NCBI GenBank assembly: GCA_014084085.1
Contig: NPFB01000038.1
Span: forward strand, 114,063-167,714
Origin: Hondaea fermentalgiana
Lineage: Eukaryota > Sar > Bigyra > Thraustochytrida > Thraustochytriidae
DNA: 53,652 nucleotides
Direction of reading: 5' to 3'
Shown: piece by piece, positions 38,168 to 47,369 of the stretch
How the letters are laid out: every line of letters begins with the position of its first letter
Position numbering within the stretch: position 1 is the stretch's first letter
The notes under the pieces: model-generated
The model's database searches: none
What the model was told of the DNA's origin: nothing
The model's input: only the letters and a program-made list of their open reading frames with translations
Translations under genes and position numbers: made by a program

Positions 38168-39138
38168 CGAAAGAAAGCGCCAACCAAGTCCGCAAGCTGC
38201 CCCCTCCAAAAGCCGCGTAGGTGCGGCTGCCCTCGGGGGAAGCTTCTGTGCCCAACACGGCACAACGTCTCCCGGTCCCGTGCCCCGTCATACATACCGG
38301 ACCCCGCGCAACGCGACTTCCCTGCTCGGCCGGGTGCGCGCGGACTCCCCGGCTGCCCCGCGCGGGCCCGCCGTGCTCTTGAGGCCGCGCCACACGAGCG
38401 CCCACTGTGCCCTCCCGGCCGTGCCAGGCGCGCCGGTGCGGCCGCGCGCGCTCTGGGCAGGCCCACCGCAGCCCCCCGCCGCTCCTGCGGAGGCTTCCCC
38501 TGCCTCGGGGACGCGCGCTCGCTCGCTCGCGGCGTCCGCGGGGCCGCGCCGCGCGGCCGCCTTCCGCCGTGCCAGCGAGCGACCAATGGCGAGCGAGGAG
38601 GGCGTCGCTGGGAAAGAAGGCGACAAACAGCCCGAGGGAGGAGTTTTGGCGAAGATCTTGAAGAGATGAGAGATGCGAGGATGAGGACCACGCGTGCCGC
38701 CATGGCCGCAGCGTTCACACGCCACCGTTGCAAACCTTGGGAAGGAGCGGCGAGGGAGTTGGCTGCTGGCTGCTGCCACTGGCTGGTTGGCGGCCGGTGC
38801 AACGAATCGATCGAAGGAGCGAGCGAGGCCAGCGGGACGAGCGGCGTCTGTGCGACATTGGCAACGGACGGACGATCGAAAGCGGCAAGGCGCGCGCGCA
38901 GAGAGAGAGAATGATGAGAGATCGATGTCGGAATCTTTATCAGCGGAGGTCGATCATTTCGGTCGTCCACCCATGGGTAACTAACGCCGTCAGCATGCAT
39001 CGCAATCGCATCGACCTGGCTGGCGACAGCAAGCAGTGACCGGTGATGTCACAGTGCAAGTCAAGTTGGAGGCCAGACTCCATCACACATCGTACAATAC
39101 ATCGCAGTTGGTTGCAGCCACAGGTGCATCTCCAGTGC

Positions 39139-39146
39139 GCTGCTGC

Positions 39147-39186
<40 letters not shown>
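39139..39186 (+). repeat. (CTG)n microsatellite
   Basis: About fourteen near-perfect CTG units in a non-coding stretch upstream of the Rossmann-fold gene. Confidence 0.9.
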
Positions 39187-39588
39187 TCGTCCACCACTGC
39201 TGGCACAACCTCACGAAATTGAATCATGGGGGGCAAGCATGCCCGCATCGGCCACGTGATGGCGAGCACGAGCACGATGGCCACGGAGTTGCTTTGTTGG
39301 TTGGAGCTGGGCCCGGTCAGTCGGGACCCCCCCTTGTTAAAGGGGACCCCCTGTCGCAGTGCGGCGGCGCGAGGGCGGCATGACGTCATCGACGGCGCGT
39401 GGTCCGTCTTCGCGAGGCGTCTTCCTCCACGAAGGCGACGCGGCCAAGGCGAACGCGGCCAGGGCGAACGCGGCGGCACGGGGAAGAGCGAGTCGGCGAC
39501 CGAGAGCAAAGGCGGAACTGAAAAGGGCGACGGCGACGGTCAGCAAGCAGAGCAGGCAAAGAGGCAAGAAAGCAAGCGAGCGAGCAAA

Positions 39589-41085
39589 ATGGAGTTTGGG
39601 CCTGAGCGCGGCGCGAGTGGGTCCGATGCCGTGAAGGATGTCCTCGCGCGCAGCGTAGAGGCCGCGGGCGCACAGGAACTCGCGCACGCGATTCGGACGG
39701 AGCGCAAGTGGCGTGATAACTACGTTGGGCACCTCCTTGCTGTGCAAGAGTTCATGCTCGCGAGCGACGAAACATGCAAGGAGACGGCGCGCGCAGGACT
39801 CGAAGCGCTCTATGACACCATGCACTGGAAGGGAACTCGCCTGGCCGACGTGCACGTCGAGCCCGCGACAACACGCTTCGGAACCGGGTCCGTCAAGGGC
39901 AAGGGCCGCGTCGACGAGTTTTGGCTCCCGGTGCCACGCGTTTCCTCTGCGCAGACGGTTCTGGCCGCCGACAGGACAAAAGAGGTCAAGCGTATCGAGA
40001 GCGTCGAGGCCATTCTCGCTGAGATCAAGGACTGGATCAAACAGGGAATCGCAGAACCCAACGTCCTCGATAACATGACGCGCATGCTTCGGGACCACCC
40101 GGAATGGCTCGACCTGCGTGGCCAGCGCTTTGTCGTTCTCGGTGCCTCGTCCCAAATGGGTCCCACGCGCGCACTCCTGCGTCTCGGCGCCACCGTTATT
40201 GCCGTCGACCTTCCTGGGGCGCGCATCTGGGACAAGCTCATCTCCTTTGCAGAAAACTCGGGCGGAGAACTCATCTTTCCCACCGACCAAGAGGGTAACC
40301 CGGGAGCCAATGTCATCAACGACATGCCAGACCTGGTCTCTTGGATTGTCAGCTGCATTCCCGAAGGCGAGCGCGCGGTCCTCGGATCGTACTTGTACAT
40401 GGACGGAGCTTCCTTTGTGCGCGTTGTGGTTGCTTCGGATTACATTGCTCGCGAAGTCCAGCGCCTGCGCCCCGAGGTCGTGCTCTCGTATCTTTGCTCG
40501 CCTACTGAGCCCTTTTGCCTTCCCGAAGAAGCTCTTGAGTTTGCGCAACAAACTGCCAAAGCACGTGCCTGGACGCATCCTGGCGACAAATTGCTTCGCG
40601 CGCTCACGCTCGGATACACTTTGCTTCCCAACGAGGCGATACGCGAGCCCAAATCCTCACGCCTTCTCCAAGACAGCTATGTTCCAGAGCAAGGCCCAAA
40701 CTATGCCTTTGCAAAGCTTGTTCAGCGATGGCGCACAATTCTTTCGGGACCGACCAAAGCCATTGCCAACGTCGCCCCTGCATCGCTCACGCGCTCGGTC
40801 ATGAGCAATCGCCTCTTGCGCTGGGGTATTCTTGGTTGCGAACGCTTTGGCGTCGTCCCCTTTTTGCCGGAAACTGCCAATGCAATCATGACTGCCCTCA
40901 TGCTGCACGACCTTAATTTTCATGATGACAAGATTAAAGCTTATGCGGTCCATCCCATGGTCACCTACCAATCGTCTGCGGTGCATGGCGGGACCTGGCG
41001 CTGCGCATTCAAGACGAGCTCCGCGACAAAGATTTCTGTCCTTGTCTTTGCTTACAACCGCATTAATCCCATGAGTCGGCTCTAA
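39589..41085 (+). CDS. Rossmann-fold (NAD(P)-binding-like) protein of unknown function
   Basis: 498 residues from the ATG at 39589, preceded by AGCAAA; the frame is open 121 codons upstream, but that part is repetitive Gly/Lys/Arg. Residues 1-80 are mostly helical and charged. Near 180-206 a nucleotide-binding-like beta-alpha-beta is seen, with RFVVLGASSQMGPTRALLRL followed by GATVIAVDLPG. The loop GASSQMG replaces the usual GxGxxG, and the acidic D after the second strand suits NAD. The region after it (ENSGGELIFPTDQ ... SYLYMDGASFVRVVVASDYI) continues an SDR-like layout, but I see no clear Tyr-x3-Lys catalytic pair. The C-terminal third is of unknown fold. I do not recognise the family and assign no reaction. 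Confidence 0.75.
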   Translation: MEFGPERGASGSDAVKDVLARSVEAAGAQELAHAIRTERKWRDNYVGHLLAVQEFMLASDETCKETARAGLEALYDTMHWKGTRLADVHVEPATTRFGTGSVKGKGRVDEFWLPVPRVSSAQTVLAADRTKEVKRIESVEAILAEIKDWIKQGIAEPNVLDNMTRMLRDHPEWLDLRGQRFVVLGASSQMGPTRALLRLGATVIAVDLPGARIWDKLISFAENSGGELIFPTDQEGNPGANVINDMPDLVSWIVSCIPEGERAVLGSYLYMDGASFVRVVVASDYIAREVQRLRPEVVLSYLCSPTEPFCLPEEALEFAQQTAKARAWTHPGDKLLRALTLGYTLLPNEAIREPKSSRLLQDSYVPEQGPNYAFAKLVQRWRTILSGPTKAIANVAPASLTRSVMSNRLLRWGILGCERFGVVPFLPETANAIMTALMLHDLNFHDDKIKAYAVHPMVTYQSSAVHGGTWRCAFKTSSATKISVLVFAYNRINPMSRL

Positions 41086-41275
41086 GTGAGCACCTCGTAG
41101 GCTGCTAGTAACAGATCATGTCGTCCGCTATCCTACTCATGACCCACCAGTTTTCGTCTTCTTGTGAAGCCACCGCCAACATCATCACTTGACTCTAGAA
41201 TTGACCCTGGGAGAAAAACAGTCCCGCGTTACTTTCCTGACAAGAAAACATAGGTTGCTTTCAAACATCTATTAC

Positions 41276-44200
41276 TTACATTGTTGAAGAAAAAAAGTGG
41301 GCAAGTCTGGATCGAGGTGCAGGATTGTTCTTCTGATGAAGCTCCTCGCGGAGCATCTGGATGCGGTCCGAGAATACGAGAGACTTACTCTTGGTGTCAT
41401 ACTCGACAAGACAGCGAATTGCATCCTCGTAGCCCTGCGCGGAGCGAAAGAGCTCCGAGGCATCCAAGATGCAAGTCTTCGCATCCGATTTCTCACCCGC
41501 AGTCCAAAACATGTTACTCGCCATCTCAAACATCATGGGCGCAGCATCGCGACGGTCGTCAGAACATACATACGCCGAAGCCAAACCATGGATAGCGCGC
41601 GCTTCCACGAGCCCGAGTCCGAGCTCGCGAGCCTCACGGGCCACGCGCTCAAAGATACCAATGGCTATGTCCAAGCGCTCTGCAGAAGATGCCTGGCCGG
41701 CTTCCTGACTCATGTCCTCCTCCTCGAGCAGCGTCAATCCGCGCACAACCAGCTGTCGTAGCTGGGCTTCCTTCTCTTGATCTGATCCGACCTCGTCGCC
41801 ACCCTGGTTTGCCAAGAGACGCACCAGGTCCGACTTTTCCGCGCAGCCCGACATGTCGAGACCCAGACGGTGGCACTCGGCCCGCAAGTCCGCAATGGAA
41901 CGTGTCAGCAGAATCTTTTCCTTTTCCTCGGTATGTGCGCTTTCAGCTGCCGTCGCCTTGTCCAATGTTGGCGCTTGCAGCTGCTTGAGATTTCCAATGA
42001 GCTCTTCGCGCGTCATTTCAGGCGTTGTGCGAAATCCATTTGCCTCGCATACTGCGCACAACTGGCCCATATCAAGCTTGGCGAAATCCTCGTCCGTCGG
42101 GTTATTGCCAAGGATGGCACGCGCGCTCGGTGCGCGTTTGATCAGTGTCTGCAGCCTCTTGGCCTCGCGACTTCCCTTGTTCAGCCCATTGACCCAGGTC
42201 ACCGTCTCCGACATGGACAGAGCTCGAAACACATAGGTGCGTGCCTGCGTCACCACCTGGAACTCGTATCGGCCCGATTCTGTCACCGTTGAGCCCTCGT
42301 CATCCACTTGAGATTTTACAAGAACAAGCGAAATTCCGTCCGCGGCGATGCGCACCGGCAACTTGCTCAATACCTCGATGCGCAAAATCTGGTCCAAGAA
42401 GATGCGTCCCTTCATGGGTGAGTTGTGCGACTTGTGCCACGAGAGTGCCAGCTTCCACACGTTCGCCTGAACATCCAGCGCCTTATGAACAAGAAACCAG
42501 CGCCGCTGCCATACATATGCCGCCGAAGGACTCTTCTTTTCCAGATATCCGTGGAGGTCAATGTCGCGAATGTCTTCAGTCATGTCGAGCTTTTCGTGAC
42601 GATTCTGCTTCCGCGCCAGCACAGCCTCATCGGAGATATCAAGCGAAACATTGTTCAAGAGCTTGTCTGCCCGAGCTTGTGTCTCGCTGTCCACGCTGCC
42701 GGCGCTGCTCTTGCTCGCCCCCATCCGCGTGCCATTTGCGGTCTTTCCCACGGTTCCCCGCGGGCTTGTCCCATCCTTGGCCTCCGACATCTCGCCTTCG
42801 CGGATCTTCGATGCTGCCGACGACGGACTTGGATTTCCGGCAGCTGTGGGCACTGCCTTGCTCGCGGCCGCCGGCGCTGTCGCAGGAGCTCTCGATGCGC
42901 TCTCAGTCGTCGCTGTGCGCGTCGACGCCGACCGCTTTGTCACCTTGGGCCACACACGCGCGTAAATGGCCGAACCTTCACGGTGTACCTGCTTCGCTTC
43001 CTCGAGTTTCTGCATGAATTCCGCCTCGCGCATGCTCGAAGTGATGGCATGCACGATTTCGCCTGCTTGAGCCGCCGAGACGTCTTCGCGCAGACCCAGG
43101 CAGGCAATCGCTGTGGCGATGACGGCGCGCTGGCCCGTTTTTGACCACTCAATTGACATTTTGGATACAGCAGATGCAAAGAACTCTGGCGATACCGCCA
43201 AGAGGTCGAGGATATTATTCCACAAGAGCATTTCAACGCCAAGTAGCTTTTCTGCGTTGTTGGTGAAGAGCCCCAAGGTGCGCATCATACCTTCCTTGTC
43301 CGCGCGAATGTGAAAGACGTCGTCCAAAGAAATCTTTTGCCGCCCCATGATGCCATCCATACGCGGTGTCGAAGTGTAGCTCACCCGCTCCGGCAACACG
43401 GTGTCCACCCAGGCATTCGGGTTTGTACGGACAGGGGAAAGATCCAAAAGAGAGGCGCAGTACGTGACGCAAATGTCGCGCGTGAGCAAACGCAGCAACT
43501 TCTTAAAGTATGGCAAAATGAGAAACGCCTTGATGTCCCCCAGATAGTCTTGTACCGTCGCCGCAACCCGGACCATAATATTTCCAGCAAGGTCATGGGG
43601 TCCGACGCGAAGGTGCGCGGGCGAAAACAGCTTGCCATAAAAGTCCTCGCAATCAGCATGAATCATATCCAGCGTGATTTGCACAAAGGAGACCACCGCC
43701 TGGCTGTACTTGCTGCGCACCGGGTTCCAATCAACGTTCAGCGAGGCGTTCCCGAGGCCCATACGTCCGCTATCGAGATCATCAATGTGGTCCTGAATCG
43801 TCGCGCAATCGTTGGTGATGGCGCACATGAAACGTAGATCCGTCATGAGCGTCCTGCCGCGCTCGGTTTCATGCAGCTCGTTGCGAAAGGTGGTAATGTA
43901 GTCAGCCACCGTCACAAGACAGCATTGCATCACGGCCACCTGGACCTGCGGCACACCGCTTGCTTTGGCCATGATGAGCGTCTCGTTGATCATGTTAAAC
44001 ATGTCGACGGGCGCGCTCGTGGCCAGCTCAGATTGGCCGCGCCGAATGACTTCAACGCAATCTTCGCCCCGCGTGAGATTCGTGCGGATAATGTTCTCCA
44101 CCCACGTTCCAAGGGATTCTTGCAGCTCTACCAGATACCGCGCGGCCATCATGTCAATATTGTCCTCCATGGTAAAGGGGGGCAGCGTATCCGCCAGGTT

Positions 44201-45940
44201 CTTACAGCGTTCATCCTGCAGAATCCGATCTCGGAACTCAGAGTACGCCGAGATCAAATCCATGATCCGCAGCATGTCGTGAATCGTAAGCGACTCGTAC
44301 CGATCGCCCACCAGAAACACGCTGACCTCGTGCTCAAAACGGACCTGGTAGGCGCGCATATAAAGAGTCATGACGTCGACGCGATCGTGCTCGCCGAGGC
44401 AGACGGTGGCAAGCTCGTCAAGCTCCTCGACCATGCGGGTCGCGGCAGACAAGGTGTCCTCGAGGCTGGAGACCTTGGCGAATTTACTGTCCAGGTTCGT
44501 CTCGAGCCTTTGCACGCGTGAGGCCTCGTCAACGAGATCCCAAAAGACAATCCAGTCTGGTAGCTTTGGACCCGCCATGACTGGGTCATGGCCCTCGCCG
44601 CTCGCAAGGGATCGTGCAGAGTCGCCTGCTGCTTTGGCAGTTGTCTTTGCAATTTCTTCTTGTCTGCGCTCCTCCATGGCGGCGCAGTGGTGCTCGAGCT
44701 CGGCGACCCAGTCCTTCATGATTTGTTCCGACTCGGCCTTGAATTCAAAAGTACGAAAGGGCGTGACAATGTGGAAGACTGCAGGATCGTCGCTAGGGGC
44801 AGGGAGGAAGCTTGTACCTTTGCTCAGAATGATCTGACCCTGAAAATCGCCCCATGATTGCTTCTCGCTCTTGTAATAGTACAGACTGCCTTCGATAATG
44901 CGGCAGAAGCGAGACTGCCAGGCCTTGAAGCGACTCGGAGACTTTTTCAGCAGCGAGCCGTCTTTGACACAGGATTCCTGCGCGCGTTCCTCCCACTCAA
45001 TATCGCGCGCTTTGACGGCCGTCTGCTTTTTCCTACTCAGTCGCTTGGTTTTAGATGCGTCGCTTCCACCGCTCTCGGATTCGGGGTGTGATTCCGCATC
45101 AGAATTACCCGACTTCTGCGACGACGCAGACAGGGTGCGTCTCAAGCTCATGCGTTTTTTAGGCGCTGCGTTGCGGGTAGATCCAGACTCACTCGAACTT
45201 TCTTCCTTGGTCGTGCCCACGGCAGCTGCCAACACCGACTGCACATTTGGGTGCCGCGGCGGAATTACGCTCCCTGACCCGGTCCCGGGGCTCGAAGGCG
45301 ACTCGGGGCCAGCCTTGGCTGACTCGTCTTTACCCTTGGATGAAGCGGGAGCCTCTTTGGGCGAAGGCGGGCTCGACGGCGATGTGAAGGATCGCGTCAA
45401 GATTGATCTCGTCTTTGACGCGGGCTTGGCGACCTCATTTTCCTTTCCCGAGGGCGGCGCATCACTGCCCGTCTTGGCGCGACTGCTTGTCGTGCGAATG
45501 GGCGCGACTTTGACATCCAAAGGTGGTGCGGCCATTGGCGAGGCGGGTTCGGCTTCGTCGGTCATGGACGAGATCATGTCAGCGCCGACGCCATCCTCAA
45601 AGTACTCTTGGCGTTCCTTGAGACAGCGTACCCAATTGGTGGCCTCGGCGACCGACTTGGCTTTGAGGTAGACGTCGCCGCTTTTGAGCGGGATCACGAA
45701 TTCGCCAAATCTGCCTTCCACATAGGGTTCATCTGTCAAATCTGTCAAGTCGCAGCTCGCGCGAAGCTTGTGCATCTTGCGGTCCAGAAAGTAGTTCAAG
45801 TACTGGTTGTTCACGATAAAGTAGCGCTTCTGCCATGACCCACGGCTGTTACGCTTCATCAGATAGCCTTGGAGAAGCTCCAGGTTGGTCCGGTCGGTGC
45901 CCAGCACCGCCCGGGAGTCCACCTCCGTGCCCTTGTGCAT
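41276..45940 (-). CDS. PH-PH-Sec6-like-PH-SAP-like-TPR protein (exocyst-related)
   Basis: 1554 residues from the ATG at 45940, the first true ATG (the 20 preceding codons would need a GTG start). Domains: PH1 ~23-112 (LLQGYLMKRNSRGSWQKRYF); a Ser/Pro-rich linker; PH2 ~325-420 (DGSLLKKSPSRFKAWQSRFC); a helical domain ~460-990 resembling exocyst Sec6/EXOC3, with RTLMTDLRFMCAITNDCATI and a conserved ETERG lead-in; an Ala/Ser linker; PH3 ~1129-1257 (HGYLEKKSPSAAYVWQRRWF); two SAP-like helical hairpins ~1285-1322 and ~1344-1380; and a TPR-like C-terminus ~1390-1535. It probably tethers vesicles to phosphoinositide-containing membrane. Canonical Sec6 is ~750 residues and lacks PH domains. The TAA stop lies inside a GTAAGT, so a short final exon is possible. 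The Sec6 assignment is moderate, the PH domains strong. Confidence 0.82.
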   Translation of the reverse strand: MHKGTEVDSRAVLGTDRTNLELLQGYLMKRNSRGSWQKRYFIVNNQYLNYFLDRKMHKLRASCDLTDLTDEPYVEGRFGEFVIPLKSGDVYLKAKSVAEATNWVRCLKERQEYFEDGVGADMISSMTDEAEPASPMAAPPLDVKVAPIRTTSSRAKTGSDAPPSGKENEVAKPASKTRSILTRSFTSPSSPPSPKEAPASSKGKDESAKAGPESPSSPGTGSGSVIPPRHPNVQSVLAAAVGTTKEESSSESGSTRNAAPKKRMSLRRTLSASSQKSGNSDAESHPESESGGSDASKTKRLSRKKQTAVKARDIEWEERAQESCVKDGSLLKKSPSRFKAWQSRFCRIIEGSLYYYKSEKQSWGDFQGQIILSKGTSFLPAPSDDPAVFHIVTPFRTFEFKAESEQIMKDWVAELEHHCAAMEERRQEEIAKTTAKAAGDSARSLASGEGHDPVMAGPKLPDWIVFWDLVDEASRVQRLETNLDSKFAKVSSLEDTLSAATRMVEELDELATVCLGEHDRVDVMTLYMRAYQVRFEHEVSVFLVGDRYESLTIHDMLRIMDLISAYSEFRDRILQDERCKNLADTLPPFTMEDNIDMMAARYLVELQESLGTWVENIIRTNLTRGEDCVEVIRRGQSELATSAPVDMFNMINETLIMAKASGVPQVQVAVMQCCLVTVADYITTFRNELHETERGRTLMTDLRFMCAITNDCATIQDHIDDLDSGRMGLGNASLNVDWNPVRSKYSQAVVSFVQITLDMIHADCEDFYGKLFSPAHLRVGPHDLAGNIMVRVAATVQDYLGDIKAFLILPYFKKLLRLLTRDICVTYCASLLDLSPVRTNPNAWVDTVLPERVSYTSTPRMDGIMGRQKISLDDVFHIRADKEGMMRTLGLFTNNAEKLLGVEMLLWNNILDLLAVSPEFFASAVSKMSIEWSKTGQRAVIATAIACLGLREDVSAAQAGEIVHAITSSMREAEFMQKLEEAKQVHREGSAIYARVWPKVTKRSASTRTATTESASRAPATAPAAASKAVPTAAGNPSPSSAASKIREGEMSEAKDGTSPRGTVGKTANGTRMGASKSSAGSVDSETQARADKLLNNVSLDISDEAVLARKQNRHEKLDMTEDIRDIDLHGYLEKKSPSAAYVWQRRWFLVHKALDVQANVWKLALSWHKSHNSPMKGRIFLDQILRIEVLSKLPVRIAADGISLVLVKSQVDDEGSTVTESGRYEFQVVTQARTYVFRALSMSETVTWVNGLNKGSREAKRLQTLIKRAPSARAILGNNPTDEDFAKLDMGQLCAVCEANGFRTTPEMTREELIGNLKQLQAPTLDKATAAESAHTEEKEKILLTRSIADLRAECHRLGLDMSGCAEKSDLVRLLANQGGDEVGSDQEKEAQLRQLVVRGLTLLEEEDMSQEAGQASSAERLDIAIGIFERVAREARELGLGLVEARAIHGLASAYVCSDDRRDAAPMMFEMASNMFWTAGEKSDAKTCILDASELFRSAQGYEDAIRCLVEYDTKSKSLVFSDRIQMLREELHQKNNPAPRSRLAHFFSSTM

Positions 45941-47369
45941 GGTTGACTTGCTTAATTTTTGCTTCGTCCGCAACGATGCTCCTCGCACCGCCGCCGCCAC
46001 AGCGGCTTCGTCTGCGCTCCGGTATTGCTTGCCACCTTGATCCCTTCTTGCTCGCTGTCGCTTGCGTGCGTTTGCAGGTACTACTTTGCTGAGCTAAGCA
46101 GAGCAGAGCTTACGAGAGCAGAGCAGAGAGTAGAGCAGAGCAGAGCAGAGCAGAGCTGAGCAGAGCTGAGCTGCGCGAGCGAGCGAGCGATCGAGAGATC
46201 GAGCTGAGCTGAGCTGAGCTGAGCTGCACGCACGCAAGGTTCAGGACCTTGGGCCTCGCGCGCTTGCTGCTCGTACTCTGTCAGCTTCTCTCTCGCCCGC
46301 AAGAGACCGCTCGCTCGACCGCTCGCTCTGACAAGCCGAGCAGCCTGGCTCGCCCGGGTATCCGGCGTCCCCCGGCCCGCGCGCGAGGACTCCAGCCAGC
46401 GGCCGGGTTGCTTGGTCTCTCCGCTGCGGCGCGCCGCGGCCATGCACGCCCCGCGAATGCAGATGTGGTTTTGGGTGTCTGGATGTGGTTTCAAACGAGG
46501 CTTGGATCCAGCCCGACAGCGCCGCGCGCGACCGCGCGACCGGGCGGGCGGGCGGGCGTCTGCAAGCAGCGGCGAGCCGCGCAGCCCTGGCCTCGCCTGG
46601 CCGGCCTCGCCTGGCCTCGCCTCGCGCGGCGGCCGCTGCGCAGACTGGAGTGGAGCGGAGCGGCGTGGAGTGGAGCAAGTGGATTTGCGCGTCTGACTGA
46701 CACTGCGAGTCTCGCACTGCGTTCGTAGTTGGTGCACTTGCGCCGGCACATTGTCGGCTTTCGAGGCAGGAGTTTCACTTGCGCGTTTCCGAACTTTCAC
46801 TTGTGCGCCGTTGCACAAGCCGAAGCCCCGCCGCCCCAAAAGGTTGACCCTTGCAAGGGTCGGTTTATTTACGATAGGCCTTTTTCAGCCTTGTCAGAGG
46901 CCAACGGATACATGCATGCGAGGTCGAAGTCGAGGTCTTCAACGCGTGCACGCGCTGCGCAAGAGATGGACAGGAGAAATACACACGCATACACAGAGAT
47001 AGAGGAAGGGAGAGAGTATAGACAAGGCTTAGAGTAGAGGCCGCTGTGGCTGGACTGGACGGACTGTGAGGACGATAACGTCTACTCGTAGCGGTTCGAT
47101 TTCTTGTTGATTTGGACTTTCATTCTCGTTTGCTGGCCGGCCGGCGCCTTGCGCAGGCGGCGCCTGGCCTGCACCGCGGAACAAGGAGGAGGCGAGACGT
47201 GCGACGAGGTCACGTCTCCGTCTTTCTCTCTCTGTGTCTCTCTCTCTCGTATACACGTACACACTCTCGCGTTCGCGTTAGCGTCGTCACCGGACCCTCG
47301 TCAGGAGCTGTCTGCGCAAGGGTGCGAAGAGCAGACGACTACAACGCAGCTTTCGTGCACTTGCAAAAG
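45941..47369. promoter_or_regulatory. Divergent intergenic region with GAGCA repeats and CACTTGCGC motifs
   Basis: About 1.4 kb between the PH/Sec6 gene and the EF-hand/ARM-like gene. It contains the GAGCA/GAGCT array at 46085-46235; CACTTGCGCC at 46735-46744, CACTTGCGCG at 46776-46785 and CACTTGTGCGCC at 46798-46809, plus GAGCAAGTGG at 46674. These are the same motif as the cluster at 11620-11786. A (CT)n run lies at about 47224-47250. Shared regulation is an inference. Confidence 0.45.
46085..46235 (+). repeat. Degenerate (GAGCA)/(GAGCT) pentamer array
   Basis: Imperfect GAGCA units pass into GAGCT units through a GCGAGCGAGC bridge. It lies about 145 bp upstream of the PH/Sec6 start codon. 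Confidence 0.88.

Larger units (their letters stand above)
37427..39588. other. 2.2-kb gene-poor region upstream of the Rossmann-fold gene
   Basis: Left part: short inverted pair ATGAGG/CCTCAT near 37443-37480 and unremarkable sequence. Middle: an AGCA/AGCG-type tract at 38098-38167 and GC-rich sequence with long opposing frames that are low-complexity. Right: (CTG)n at 39139-39186 and a small stem-loop CCCCTT-GTTA-AAGGGG at 39330-39345, about 250 bp before the start codon. A 27-codon ORF ending at 38669 (MASEEGVAGKEGDKQPEGG...) is noted but not called. Confidence 0.5.

Noticed and set aside
38586..38669. 27-codon ORF starting MASEEGVAGKEG
   Set aside because: Too short and unsupported; only its ATG context is reasonable.
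37954..39000. 348-codon minus-strand frame and opposing plus-strand frame
   Set aside because: Low-complexity Arg/Ala/Pro composition, a Cys/Leu/Ala run from the tetranucleotide tract, and no domain.
39337..40578. 413-codon minus-strand frame opposite the Rossmann-fold gene
   Set aside because: Antisense shadow of the called coding sequence; no recognisable domain.
45941..46000. Twenty-codon N-terminal extension of the PH/Sec6 protein
   Set aside because: It would need a GTG start; the first ATG is at 45940 in a good context.
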